A program made the translations under genes and the position numbers. From Bradyrhizobium sp. CCGB12 (GTDB taxonomy: Bacteria > Pseudomonadota > Alphaproteobacteria > Rhizobiales > Xanthobacteraceae), in assembly GCF_024199845.1 (NCBI RefSeq), contig NZ_JANADO010000001.1, forward strand, positions 6,448,001 through 6,512,000: a stretch of 64,000 bases of DNA, written 5' to 3'. This document shows, piece after piece, positions 9,118-18,045 of the stretch. Each line of letters starts with the position of its first letter. The first letter of the stretch is position 1. The notes under the pieces are model-generated. The model had not been told where the DNA came from and made no database searches. It worked only from the letters and a program-made list of their open reading frames with translations.

Positions 9118-11241
9118 ATGCCGATGCGCGACACACTCACAAGCCTGCGTTACCGCTACTGGCCTGACCATCTCCTCGGCGAAATCCTGTCCAAGCGATG
9201 GACCGAGACAGCCATTCCGGTCATTCTTCTTTTGATCGTCGGCCTCGCGCTCAGCCGGTCCATCGACAACTTCCTGTCGCCGGCCAGTCTTGCCGACACC
9301 GCGCGCCAGGCCGGAGAGATCGGCTTCATCGCGCTCGGGCTGGCGCTGGTCGTCATCGTCGGCGGCATCGATCTGTCCGTCGGCTCGATCTTCGCGCTGA
9401 CGGACTTCTGTGCGCTCTATTGCCTGGACGTGCTGGGCTGGCCGGTGCCGGCGGTGGTGGCGGCGACGCTGCTCTGCGGTGCCCTGCTCGGCGCCGTCAA
9501 CGGCGTGCTGATCGGATACTTGAGGCTGCGCGCTTTCATCACCACGCTGATCACCCTGATCATCTACCGCTCGGCCTATGATCTGCTGATCCAGCGTTAC
9601 TCCAACGCGATCGCGTCGGCCTTCCCCGACATCCCGTCCTGGGATTTCATCGGTGGCGGCAGCGTGTTCGGCATTCCGACCGTGGCGCTTGTCTACATCG
9701 TCATCGCCATCTTCGGTCACATCTTCATGACGCGGCTCCGCCCGGGCTGGCATATCACCGCGATCGGCGGCTCGCGCCGTTCGGCGTACAACTCGGGCAT
9801 TCCCGTTCGCCGTACGATCGCACTCTGCTACGTCGCCAGCGGCGTGCTAACCAGCATCGGTGCGCTGTTCTTCGCATCCCGCCTCGGCACCGTCGGCGGC
9901 GATATCGGCGTCGGGCTCGAAGTGATCGTGCTGACGGCGACCGTGCTCGGCGGCATCACACTCGGCGGCGGCAAGGGCTCGGTCGCCAAATCGGCGGTCG
10001 GCGTGCTGATCGTGCTGCTGATCACCAACGGCCTGACCACCATGAACGCGCGCGGCGGCGTCAACCGGATGGCGCTCGCCGGCATCCTGCTCGTCGCTGC
10101 CATGGTCGATATCCGCTGGCAGAAGAACCGGACGCGCATCATCAGCAAGGTCTACGTCGCGCCGACCTACCATTCGTTGCCGCCGCCTCCGCCGACCGAG
10201 ATCGGACAAGGCGGCCCGTTCGAGCAGAACGACAAGCTGCGCAATGTCGAGGCGATCGGCCTCGGCCGCATCGAGGCGCCGGAGGATGTCATCCTCGATC
10301 GCCACGACAACCTCTATGCCGGCTCGCGCCATGGCGACATCATGCGCTTCCTGGCGCCCGACTATCAGAAGATGGAGGTCTTCGCCCATATCGGCGGCCA
10401 GCCGCTCGGCATGGCCTTCGACCGGCGGGACAATCTCTACGTCTGCATCGGCGGCATGGGGCTCTACCGGATCAAGCCCGACGGCACGGTCGAAAAGGCG
10501 ACCGACGAGACCAATCGCAGCATGCGCTCGGTCAACGACGACAGCCGCCTCCGGCTCGCCGACGATCTCGACATCACCGACGACGGCCTGATCTTCTTTT
10601 CGGAAGCCACCGTGCGTTACGAGATGGACGAGTGGCCGATCGACGGCCTCGAGGCGCGCGGCAACGGCCGTATCATCTCCTACGACACCAAGACCGGCGT
10701 GACGCGCACGGAGCTGCGCGGCCTCAAATTCCCGAACGGCATCTGCGTCGCCAGCGACGGCCAGTCGATCCTGTTCGCCGAAACCTTCGGCTGCTCGATC
10801 AAGCGCTACTATTTCGCGGGACCGAAGAAGGGCAAGGTCGAGATCGTCATGGACAATCTGCCGGGCTACCCCGACAACATCAATCTCGCTTCGGACGGTA
10901 ATTACTGGCTGGCGCTGGTCGGCATGCGCAGCCCCTCGCTCGACCTTGCCTGGAAGATGCCGGGCTTCCGGCGCCGCATGGGCAAGCGCGTGCCCGTGGA
11001 CGAATGGCTGTTCCCCAACATCAACACCGGCTGCGTGGTCAAATTCAACGAGCAGGGCAGGATCCTCGAATCGTTCTGGGACCTGCACGGCGAGAACCAT
11101 CCGATGATCACCTCGATGCGCGAGCATCGCGGCTATCTCTATCTCGGCGGCATCCTCAACAACCGGATCGGCCGCTACAAGCTCGACAACGCCGATCCGA
11201 ACTTCGTCCAGTATGACAAGCGGTGGGGGAAGCAGTCGTGA
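9118..11241 (+). CDS. ABC permease fused to an SMP-30/strictosidine-synthase-like beta-propeller
   Basis: 707 residues, about twice the length of an ordinary RbsC-type permease. Residues 1-340 are a complete BPD_transp_2 permease (VIVGGIDLSVGSIFAL about 78-95; AIGGSRRSAYNSGIP about 218-232; LGGITLGGGKGSVAKSAVG about 280-298). A proline-rich linker (SLPPPPPTE, about 353-361) then leads to a C-terminal domain of about 330 residues with strictosidine-synthase/SMP-30 landmarks: LKFPNGICVASDGQSILFAET, then GYPDNINLASDGNYWLALVG. There is no stop or frameshift at the junction. The next gene overlaps by 4 bp. If the permease C-terminus is cytosolic, as is usual, the propeller faces the cytoplasm. A lactonase or hydrolase on the entering solute is possible; function unproven. 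Confidence 0.88.
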   Translation: MPMRDTLTSLRYRYWPDHLLGEILSKRWTETAIPVILLLIVGLALSRSIDNFLSPASLADTARQAGEIGFIALGLALVVIVGGIDLSVGSIFALTDFCALYCLDVLGWPVPAVVAATLLCGALLGAVNGVLIGYLRLRAFITTLITLIIYRSAYDLLIQRYSNAIASAFPDIPSWDFIGGGSVFGIPTVALVYIVIAIFGHIFMTRLRPGWHITAIGGSRRSAYNSGIPVRRTIALCYVASGVLTSIGALFFASRLGTVGGDIGVGLEVIVLTATVLGGITLGGGKGSVAKSAVGVLIVLLITNGLTTMNARGGVNRMALAGILLVAAMVDIRWQKNRTRIISKVYVAPTYHSLPPPPPTEIGQGGPFEQNDKLRNVEAIGLGRIEAPEDVILDRHDNLYAGSRHGDIMRFLAPDYQKMEVFAHIGGQPLGMAFDRRDNLYVCIGGMGLYRIKPDGTVEKATDETNRSMRSVNDDSRLRLADDLDITDDGLIFFSEATVRYEMDEWPIDGLEARGNGRIISYDTKTGVTRTELRGLKFPNGICVASDGQSILFAETFGCSIKRYYFAGPKKGKVEIVMDNLPGYPDNINLASDGNYWLALVGMRSPSLDLAWKMPGFRRRMGKRVPVDEWLFPNINTGCVVKFNEQGRILESFWDLHGENHPMITSMREHRGYLYLGGILNNRIGRYKLDNADPNFVQYDKRWGKQS

Positions 11242-12335
11242 TCGCAGCCGTCAGGGAATTCGCCAACCGATTTCTCGGCCGCGGCGACGCTACCATCACC
11301 GTGCCGTCCTTCGACGGCGCTTTGAAGCCCAACCAGAAGCTGGAATCCGCCGAGACCTTGCTGACATGCGAGGCTCCCGAAGACCTCGCCACCGATGGAA
11401 GCAATCTCTTCATCGCGGACGGACAGCGGCTGATGCGTCTCGACGGCAGCGCGGCGTCGGAAGTCCGCAGCTTCGCGCGGCCGATCTCGGCGCTGTGTGC
11501 CCTCCCCGGCGGCGGCCTTGCCGTGGCGCTCGGAGGACGCGAGGTGCGTCTTTACGCAGACCCCTCTGCCGAGCAGCCCAACGTGACATTCGCGGATGCT
11601 GCCTTCAATGCAGTCAACGCACTGGCGCTGGCGAGTGACAACACGCTCATCGCAACGGACGGCTCGGCGACCTGCGGCGTCGACGACTGGGCGCGCGACC
11701 TGATGGAGCTCAACCGGAGCGGCCGGGTGTTCAGGCTCGATCCCGCCAGCAAGAGCGTGACAATTCTGGCCCAAGGACTCGGCCATGCCTTCGGTGCCTG
11801 CGCACATGGCAATGGCGTGCTGGTCAGCGAGAGCTGGCGCCATCGTCTCATGCTGGAGGCGCCGGGCACATCGCCGCGGGCCGTGCTCGGTCACCTGCCG
11901 GTCTATCCGTCACGGCTGTCGAAGGCTTCCGGCGGCGGTTACTGGCTCACCGCCTTCACCGCGCGCACCCAGCTGATCGAATTCGTGCTGCGCGAGCCGG
12001 CTTACCGCCGCCGCATGATGGCCGAGATTGATCCCGCTTACTGGGTCGCACCGCGCCTGCGGTCGGGCTTCTCGTTCAAGGAGCCGATGCAGGGCGCGCA
12101 CATCAAGACCATGGGCGTGATCAAGCCGTGGGCGCCGCCGCGCTCCTACGGCCTCGTCATTCGCCTGAACGCCGAAGGCCAGCCGCTTTATTCGCTGCAC
12201 AGCCGGGTCGACGGCGTCAATCACGGCGTCGTTGCGGCGATCGAGATGGGCCGCGATCTCATTCTGATCGCGAAAGGACCTGGCCGCGTACTGCGACTGC
12301 CACTCGATGGCCTTGCCGAGGAGTTTTGCTCATGA
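11238..12335 (+). CDS. Strictosidine-synthase/SMP-30-like beta-propeller protein
   Basis: About 365 residues from GTG 11238, which overlaps the preceding stop (GTGA) and has GGGGGA just upstream. There is no signal peptide and no membrane segment, so it is probably cytosolic. Repeating strand patterns (APEDLATDGSNLFIADG, FGACAHGNGVLVSESW, SRLSKASGGGYWLTAF) and a C-terminal GLVIRLNAEGQPLYSLHS match the same family as the C-terminal domain of the preceding fusion protein, at low similarity. Translational coupling at both ends (4-bp overlaps) ties it to the transporter. It may be a lactonase-like or calcium-dependent hydrolase acting on the imported compound; the reaction is unknown. Confidence 0.8.
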   Translation: MIAAVREFANRFLGRGDATITVPSFDGALKPNQKLESAETLLTCEAPEDLATDGSNLFIADGQRLMRLDGSAASEVRSFARPISALCALPGGGLAVALGGREVRLYADPSAEQPNVTFADAAFNAVNALALASDNTLIATDGSATCGVDDWARDLMELNRSGRVFRLDPASKSVTILAQGLGHAFGACAHGNGVLVSESWRHRLMLEAPGTSPRAVLGHLPVYPSRLSKASGGGYWLTAFTARTQLIEFVLREPAYRRRMMAEIDPAYWVAPRLRSGFSFKEPMQGAHIKTMGVIKPWAPPRSYGLVIRLNAEGQPLYSLHSRVDGVNHGVVAAIEMGRDLILIAKGPGRVLRLPLDGLAEEFCS

Positions 12336-13828
12336 GCGACGTCATGCTCTCGCTACGCAAGGCGACAAAGCTCTACGCCGGCGTGCCCGCCATCGACGGG
12401 GTCGACTTCGACCTCCGCCGCGGTGAAATCCACGCGCTGGTCGGCGAGAACGGTGCGGGCAAGTCCACCCTGACCAAGGTGATGGCGGGCGTGGTGACGC
12501 TGACCTCGGGCACCATGACAATCGACGGCGCCGACGTCGCACCAAGAACGCCGCTTGAGGCGCGCAACCTCGGCATCGCCATGGTGTTCCAGGAGAACAG
12601 CCTGGTGCCGACCATGACGGTGGCACAGAATCTATTTCTCGGGCAGGAGAAGTTCTACAACCGCCTGCGCGGCATCTACATCGCCGCGCAGCAGTTTCTG
12701 CAATCGCTCAATTTCGACGTCACGCCGACCGCCACCGTAAGCGGCCTCGGCGCGGCCAAGAAGCAGATGGTCGAGATCGCGCGCGCGGTCCTGCACCGCG
12801 CCAAGGTGATCATCTTCGATGAGCCGACCGCATCGCTGACGCCGGAGGAGAAGAAGTACTTCTTCGACCTGGTCCGCGATCTCAGGAAGCGCGGCGTCTC
12901 GATCGTCTTCATCTCGCACGCCCTGGAGGAGGCCCTGTTGCTGGCCGACCGCATCACGGTGCTGCGCGACGGCAAGCACGTCGTGACGGACGACGCGGCC
13001 AAATTCGACCGTGCCGCCATCGTGCAGGCCATGGTCGGGCGCGACCTCTCCAACACGCTCTACGGCGCGCGGAAGGGCACCGTGCGGCCGGCCGGCGCGC
13101 GCGTACTCACGGTCCAGAATCTGAAGATGGCGCCGATGGTGAAGAACAATTCGCTGTCGGTCTTCGCGGGACAGATCACCGGCGTGTTCGGCCTCGTCGG
13201 CGCGGGCCGCACCGAGACGTTCAAGATCGTCTCCGGCGTGCTCAAGCGCGACTTCTTCCACGGCGGCGAGATTCTGCTGCACGACAAGCCGGTACGCTAC
13301 CGGGTGCCGGCGCCGGCGGTGAAGGCCGGCATTGCCTATGTCACCGAGGACCGCAAGGTCGAGGGCTTCTTTGAGACGTCCTCGATCGCGCGCAACATCT
13401 ATCTCGGCCTGCTGTCGAAGTTTCCGAGAGGACGCATGCTGCTGTCGCGGCGGGAGACCGATACGGTGGGAAAGAGCTGGATCGAGAAACTCAGGGTGCG
13501 CGCCATCGGCGACCAGGCCAAGGTGGTCGAGCTTTCCGGCGGCAATCAGCAGAAGGTCGTGATTGCCAAGTCGCTGGTGCAGGAGCCGGACCTGATCATC
13601 TTCGACGAGCCGACCCGGGGCGTCGACGTCGGTGCCATCGTGGAAATCCACGAGCTGATCAACCAGCTCGCCGACGAGGGCAAGGCGGTCGTGGTCATCT
13701 CGTCCTATCTGCCGGAGATCATGGCGCTCTCCGACCGCATCCTGGTCTCGCGTCAGGGCAAGGTCGTGGAGGAATTCTCTGCGCTCGACGCGACGGAGGA
13801 GAGGATCATGTATGCCGCGATTCATTAG
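12332..13828 (+). CDS. ABC transporter ATP-binding protein, sugar type (two ABC domains)
   Basis: 498 residues from ATG 12332, which overlaps the previous stop as ATGA. Domain 1 has Walker A GENGAGKST (about 41-49), a signature GAAKKQMVEIARAV and Walker B VIIFDEPT. Domain 2 has the degenerate Walker A GLVGAGRTE (about 288), the signature LSGGNQQKVVIAKSL and Walker B LIIFDEPTRGVD. That split, a canonical first and degenerate second domain, is typical of RbsA/MglA proteins. It energises the permeases at 7012 and 9118 and closes the operon. The signature of domain 1 lacks the usual LSGG start (it reads GLGAAKKQM), as in some relatives. Confidence 0.95.
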   Translation: MSDVMLSLRKATKLYAGVPAIDGVDFDLRRGEIHALVGENGAGKSTLTKVMAGVVTLTSGTMTIDGADVAPRTPLEARNLGIAMVFQENSLVPTMTVAQNLFLGQEKFYNRLRGIYIAAQQFLQSLNFDVTPTATVSGLGAAKKQMVEIARAVLHRAKVIIFDEPTASLTPEEKKYFFDLVRDLRKRGVSIVFISHALEEALLLADRITVLRDGKHVVTDDAAKFDRAAIVQAMVGRDLSNTLYGARKGTVRPAGARVLTVQNLKMAPMVKNNSLSVFAGQITGVFGLVGAGRTETFKIVSGVLKRDFFHGGEILLHDKPVRYRVPAPAVKAGIAYVTEDRKVEGFFETSSIARNIYLGLLSKFPRGRMLLSRRETDTVGKSWIEKLRVRAIGDQAKVVELSGGNQQKVVIAKSLVQEPDLIIFDEPTRGVDVGAIVEIHELINQLADEGKAVVVISSYLPEIMALSDRILVSRQGKVVEEFSALDATEERIMYAAIH

Positions 13829-13861
13829 CACGGCAGCGGCCTGCCCCATCAAGAATGGCGA

Positions 13862-13882
13862 AAACAACCCCATGCACAGTAG
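13862..13882. repeat. 21-bp dispersed repeat, copy 1
   Basis: The 21-bp sequence starting AAACAACCCCATGC and ending ACAGTAG is identical to positions 54401-54421. Both copies lie in short gaps between genes, and the flanking bases differ. See the separate finding. Confidence 0.7.
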
Positions 13883-13983
13883 AGGCGATCTCGTAAATCA
13901 CTGATCTGCCTACGAAATCCAAACGTCGCGTCGGGCAAGAAAAGCGGCCCGGCGGAACGATCGCACGACCATGTGGGACGCGG

Positions 13984-16900
13984 TCAGGTGAGTTCGCCGC
14001 CTCTCGCCAGCATCTCGTTCAGCATCGCCTCGGCCTTGTGCTGAAGCGGCCGGGCGCCGCTCTCGGAGGCGATCGCGATGCTGGCACGCAGGGCCGCGCG
14101 AATGGCCGCCTTGCTGTCGGCGTCGGAGGGCGGCGTCACCATGGCTTCGCCGAACAGGGCTTCGGCCTCGAGGCCCGAAAACCCCTGCTGCCGCGCCGTG
14201 TTGCGTGCCTCGCGCAGCATGTTCCGCGCGGCCCTGATGTCGCCGAGATGGTGGGTGGCGAGCGCCAAATAGATCGAGCTGCGCAGCACCGCCGAGGTAT
14301 AGCCGACCGCCTTCGCCTCCTCCCGCGCTTCCGTCAGCATGCCCCGCGCCCGGTCGAACAGGCCCTGCTCCAGATAGGCGATGCCGAGATGGCAGGCCAG
14401 CACCGGCACGAACAGGCGGATGCCGTGCTTCTGCGCGAGGACAAAACCGGCTTCGAGAACGGCGGCAGCCGCCGCCGGCTCGTTGCGGCCGAGCTCGAGC
14501 CAGCCGCCGCTATAGGCGGCGGCGACGCGGTCGTAGGGGCGGCCCGTCTCCTCCGCGATCGCAGCCGCCTGTTGCTGGAGCTGCTCGGCGACGTCGAACT
14601 CGCCCATCACGATGTGGGTGAAGCTCTTCATCATGCAGCAGAGCAGAAGTGTGTATTTCGGGGGCGTGCCGATCGGCGGACAGGCATCCGGCCCCTGCAA
14701 TTGGGTACGGACTCGCGCAAAGGCCCGCTCGGCCTCTTGATAACGCCCGGCAAGAAAATACGCTTGTCCGAGCCCATATTCGGCGGCATTCAGCCACCCC
14801 ACATTGCCCCATTCCTTGGCAAGGACGATAACGTCCTCGCTGATCGCAACCGCTTCGACAGGCGTACCGTAGAAGTTTTGGGCGGCAGCCGAGACCGTCA
14901 TCGCGGCGACCTTACGCTCGATATCGTCGATCGCGTTGGCGCGCCGCTCGGCCTCCTTTCCGTGATCCAGCCAATCGGACACCTGACCGGATGCCATGAA
15001 CGCCAGGCGTGCCTCCAGCCGGAGGTCGATGGCACTTGCCTCCCGCGAACGCGTCAGATCCGTCTTGTCCAGAGAATTCATCGCGATCACGAAATAGTTG
15101 GCGGCATCGGCAAACGCTGACCGCGCTAGGCATTTTCGCGCAGCACCCCTGCCGTGGTGAAACGCCTTCTGCCAATCCTTTGCCCGCGTGGCGTGATAGC
15201 AGAGGGTGTCCGCACCATCGGCCCATGCCTCATCGGTCTCCAGAGCCGCGAGAATGCCGGCATGTATCGCTTCGCGCGCTTTTTCGACCATCGAATCATA
15301 GGTCACCTGCCGGACCATTTCGTGCCGAAACTCGAATGAGTCCTCCAACTCGCTGTCGATCCTGACAAGCAACTCGGCTCGATCAAGCGCGGCCAGGCAC
15401 CTCTGCAAGTCCTCCTCCGGGAGTGCTGCCACTCTCCGCAGCATGACTTGGCTCGCCCGACGTCCAATTGCGGCGGCAATCTGGAGAAGCGACCGCTCTT
15501 GCCGTGACACGCGATCCAGCCGCGCCGCGATCACGCCCTGAATGCTGCTGGGGATACCGAGCTCGTCAACGGAACGCGCGAGGGAAAGGTCTCCCCATTG
15601 GCCGCGAAGCGTGCCGCTGTCCTTTAGGCTGCGGCAGACTTCCTCGATGAACAACGGGATATTGGCCGTATGCGAGATGATGCGATTCTTCAGGTCCGCA
15701 TTCGTCGTGGAGGGACCAAGCATCTCCGCGAGCATGGCCCGTCCCGATTCGTCATCGAGAGGCTGCATCGCCACGATTTCCGCGTGGCATCGCGCGATCC
15801 ACACCGGCGTTCCGTTGGGCCGCGTCGTCAGCAACACGAGCAGATCGGGGCATTGCAGCGCCGAGAGGGTGGCAATAACGCTATCGCTGGCCCGGTCGAC
15901 CCAGTGCAGGTCCTCGATCAAAAGGACCGTGCGCTGGCGACGGGCGACGCTCTCGACGATCGCGCAGCTGGCATCCGAAATCGCGCGACCGCGCGCGTGA
16001 GGCTCCAATTCGTCCCATTGCGGATCGGAAACCGGCCGGTCCAGGACCGCGGCGATAGCCAGCTGCTGCACTAGCGGCAACGCATCTCTGGGATCGTCCG
16101 TTCTGGTCTGATCCCGCGCAGCTGCATCAAGGACCGACAGCAACAGGCGCTTGAGCGCGCTGTAGGGCGCGCCCTGCAGATTCGGGCTGCACTCCGTGTC
16201 GATCAGCCGCCAGCCGCCGGCCCGGAGGTCCTGCACAAACTCGTGGGCAAGGCGAGACTTTCCAATGCCGGCGTCGCCCATCAGCAGAACCGTTTGCCGG
16301 CTTGCGGCAACTCTTTCCGCAGCGCGCCACAGCAGCGCCCGCTCCGTCGTGCGATCGACAAACCGGGAGACGCTGCGCGCGCGCCGAACCCGCCAGCTGG
16401 AAAGATCGCTGGCGCCCAGAAGCCGGTAAACAGGAAGCGGCTCATTGAACCCGCGCAGCGCCTTGCGACCAAGAAAGTCGAAACGAACGTGCCCCTCTGC
16501 AAGCTTCTGGCAGGCCTCGGAAACGTAGATCTGATTCGCCTCCGCCGCCGACTCCAGCCGGGCGGCCAGATGCTGGGCGGCCCCGCCGATCTCGTAGACC
16601 TTGGAAAATTCGCTGGCGACCATGTAGGCCACGACATGGCCCGAGTGGAGGCCAACCCGGACCTGAAGTCCGGGGTCCCCCAGACCTACGACGCGCCGGA
16701 CCAGCTCTATCGCCGCGTGGCAGGCGAGCGGAGCGTGATTGTCGTCGGCGATCGGCGCACCGAATACAGCGGCGAGCCCGTCCCCTAGCTCCTTGCTGAC
16801 GATGCCACCGAACTGGCGCACCGCGCCCCGCATGGCGGCAAGTGCTGGTTCAAGCCGCGAGACGGCCTCTTCCGGCTCGAGCTCGGCGACCAGGCCCGTC

Positions 16901-17040
16901 GAATCGATCACATCGGCGCGAAGAATGGTGACGAACCGGCGCTCGCTCTCCGGGTCTGCTTGCCGGTTTACGGCGGCACCGCATTTCGGACATCGACCAT
17001 CATCCGGATCGATCGTCGACTGACACGTCAAACAGTGCAT
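13984..17040 (-). CDS. Zinc-ribbon / class III adenylate cyclase / AAA ATPase / TPR regulator
   Basis: 1018 residues. The N-terminal zinc ribbon has Cys 3, 6, 17 and 20. The class III cyclase domain (about 35-205) keeps both metal aspartates (D43 in RADVIDST, D87 in KELGDGLAAVFG) and the late arginine (HLAARLE), but the transition-state asparagine position is His, as I recall from other proteins of this architecture. A STAND/AAA-16 ATPase follows (Walker A GDAGIGKSR near 260; LLIEDLHWVD near 375), then about 450 residues of helical TPR-like repeats. It is cytoplasmic, with no membrane segments. Proteins of this layout are thought to be signalling scaffolds, and actual cAMP synthesis is uncertain. 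It converges with the transporter operon. Confidence 0.9.
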   Translation of the reverse strand: MHCLTCQSTIDPDDGRCPKCGAAVNRQADPESERRFVTILRADVIDSTGLVAELEPEEAVSRLEPALAAMRGAVRQFGGIVSKELGDGLAAVFGAPIADDNHAPLACHAAIELVRRVVGLGDPGLQVRVGLHSGHVVAYMVASEFSKVYEIGGAAQHLAARLESAAEANQIYVSEACQKLAEGHVRFDFLGRKALRGFNEPLPVYRLLGASDLSSWRVRRARSVSRFVDRTTERALLWRAAERVAASRQTVLLMGDAGIGKSRLAHEFVQDLRAGGWRLIDTECSPNLQGAPYSALKRLLLSVLDAAARDQTRTDDPRDALPLVQQLAIAAVLDRPVSDPQWDELEPHARGRAISDASCAIVESVARRQRTVLLIEDLHWVDRASDSVIATLSALQCPDLLVLLTTRPNGTPVWIARCHAEIVAMQPLDDESGRAMLAEMLGPSTTNADLKNRIISHTANIPLFIEEVCRSLKDSGTLRGQWGDLSLARSVDELGIPSSIQGVIAARLDRVSRQERSLLQIAAAIGRRASQVMLRRVAALPEEDLQRCLAALDRAELLVRIDSELEDSFEFRHEMVRQVTYDSMVEKAREAIHAGILAALETDEAWADGADTLCYHATRAKDWQKAFHHGRGAARKCLARSAFADAANYFVIAMNSLDKTDLTRSREASAIDLRLEARLAFMASGQVSDWLDHGKEAERRANAIDDIERKVAAMTVSAAAQNFYGTPVEAVAISEDVIVLAKEWGNVGWLNAAEYGLGQAYFLAGRYQEAERAFARVRTQLQGPDACPPIGTPPKYTLLLCCMMKSFTHIVMGEFDVAEQLQQQAAAIAEETGRPYDRVAAAYSGGWLELGRNEPAAAAAVLEAGFVLAQKHGIRLFVPVLACHLGIAYLEQGLFDRARGMLTEAREEAKAVGYTSAVLRSSIYLALATHHLGDIRAARNMLREARNTARQQGFSGLEAEALFGEAMVTPPSDADSKAAIRAALRASIAIASESGARPLQHKAEAMLNEMLARGGELT

Positions 17041-17292
17041 CCGAGTGCCTTCAATGTCTCAGGAAGACGGCAGACCATCCCCAGCGGGCGAACAGAGTAG
17101 CAGTCGAAGACGTCTTCGCAATGAGCTCTCCGAGCGATGCGACTCTGCCGGCTTGCTGGACGAAGCACAGCCCACGATGATACTTAGCCATGGTCGATCA
17201 GTCATGAAGCATGAGGTTTCGCTGCGCCAGGGCACCGCTGGGGCGGCAATGGTTATTTTTCGGAGCGGCGCAGTCACAACAGGAATGGGGCG

Positions 17293-17784
17293 ATGGGCAC
17301 TAAGACCTACAACGGCAAGCAGTTCAGAGAGTTGATGAACCGCAACTACTACCCTCTGGCGAACATGAAAAAAAGCGTGGCCAAGCTCAAGGCATCGGAG
17401 GACATCGACCTGCCGACCCTGGAATACGGCCAGTACCACCTGATTCTGACACCGGCCTCGAACTGGCCTGAGGGCAGCGCCAAGTACTGGCACAAGGAGA
17501 AGGGCCGTGCTCGTCTCGATCTCAGCACTCAGCCCAACACGGTCCCGCTGTCCAGAGACGAGCCGGGCGTCATTCCCCTGACACGATGCGACCTGCTCGA
17601 TGCTTGCGTCCGGAAATGTTTCAACTCCGAACCGCCAATCCCGATGAAGACCAACATCATCGTCCACGCGCCGAGCGATGCCTATGCCCACCGGCACGAG
17701 ATCCGGCTGGAGTGGGAGTACAAGAAGGGCTCGGACAAGCCGACGCTGCTCCATCTGACGATGGTCTGCCCGCACAGGGGCTGA
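17293..17784 (+). CDS. Hypothetical protein, unknown family
   Basis: 163 residues, no signal peptide or membrane segment, mildly basic N-terminal half (YPLANMKKSVAKLKASED) and a C-terminal strand-rich part (TNIIVHAPSDAYAHRHEIRLEWEYKKG). Three cysteines near the middle (CDLLDACVRKC) might bind metal or form disulfides. I do not recognise the family. The opposite strand also has a long frame here (17059-17775), but its Arg/Val-rich composition is that of an antisense shadow. It stands alone between the cyclase-ATPase (divergent, 252 bp away) and the FkbM methyltransferase. Confidence 0.6.
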   Translation: MGTKTYNGKQFRELMNRNYYPLANMKKSVAKLKASEDIDLPTLEYGQYHLILTPASNWPEGSAKYWHKEKGRARLDLSTQPNTVPLSRDEPGVIPLTRCDLLDACVRKCFNSEPPIPMKTNIIVHAPSDAYAHRHEIRLEWEYKKGSDKPTLLHLTMVCPHRG

Positions 17785-18045
17785 TCCTCAAAGGGCATTG
17801 CGCTTCGTTCAAGAAGGTCATCGGCGCCCGCACGCGACAGCCGCGCGGGCGCATTGCTGCCGACTGATCGCCTCTAGCGGCATTGTCCAAAGGAAGCCAT
17901 TGGTCCCGCATTGCAATCTGCTATATCTAGCGCAAGAGACAACGGACACTGCTGTCAAACCTATGCCTTTCGACGCCTGAGTTCTGAGAGTCCTCATTGC
18001 ATCACCGTCCGATCGGCCCGAAGAACAACACGCCGCGGCGGTCAC

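Noticed and set aside
17059..17775. 238-codon minus-strand frame opposite the orphan gene at 17293.
   Set aside because: Val/Arg-rich, no signal for translation; the plus-strand product has balanced composition.
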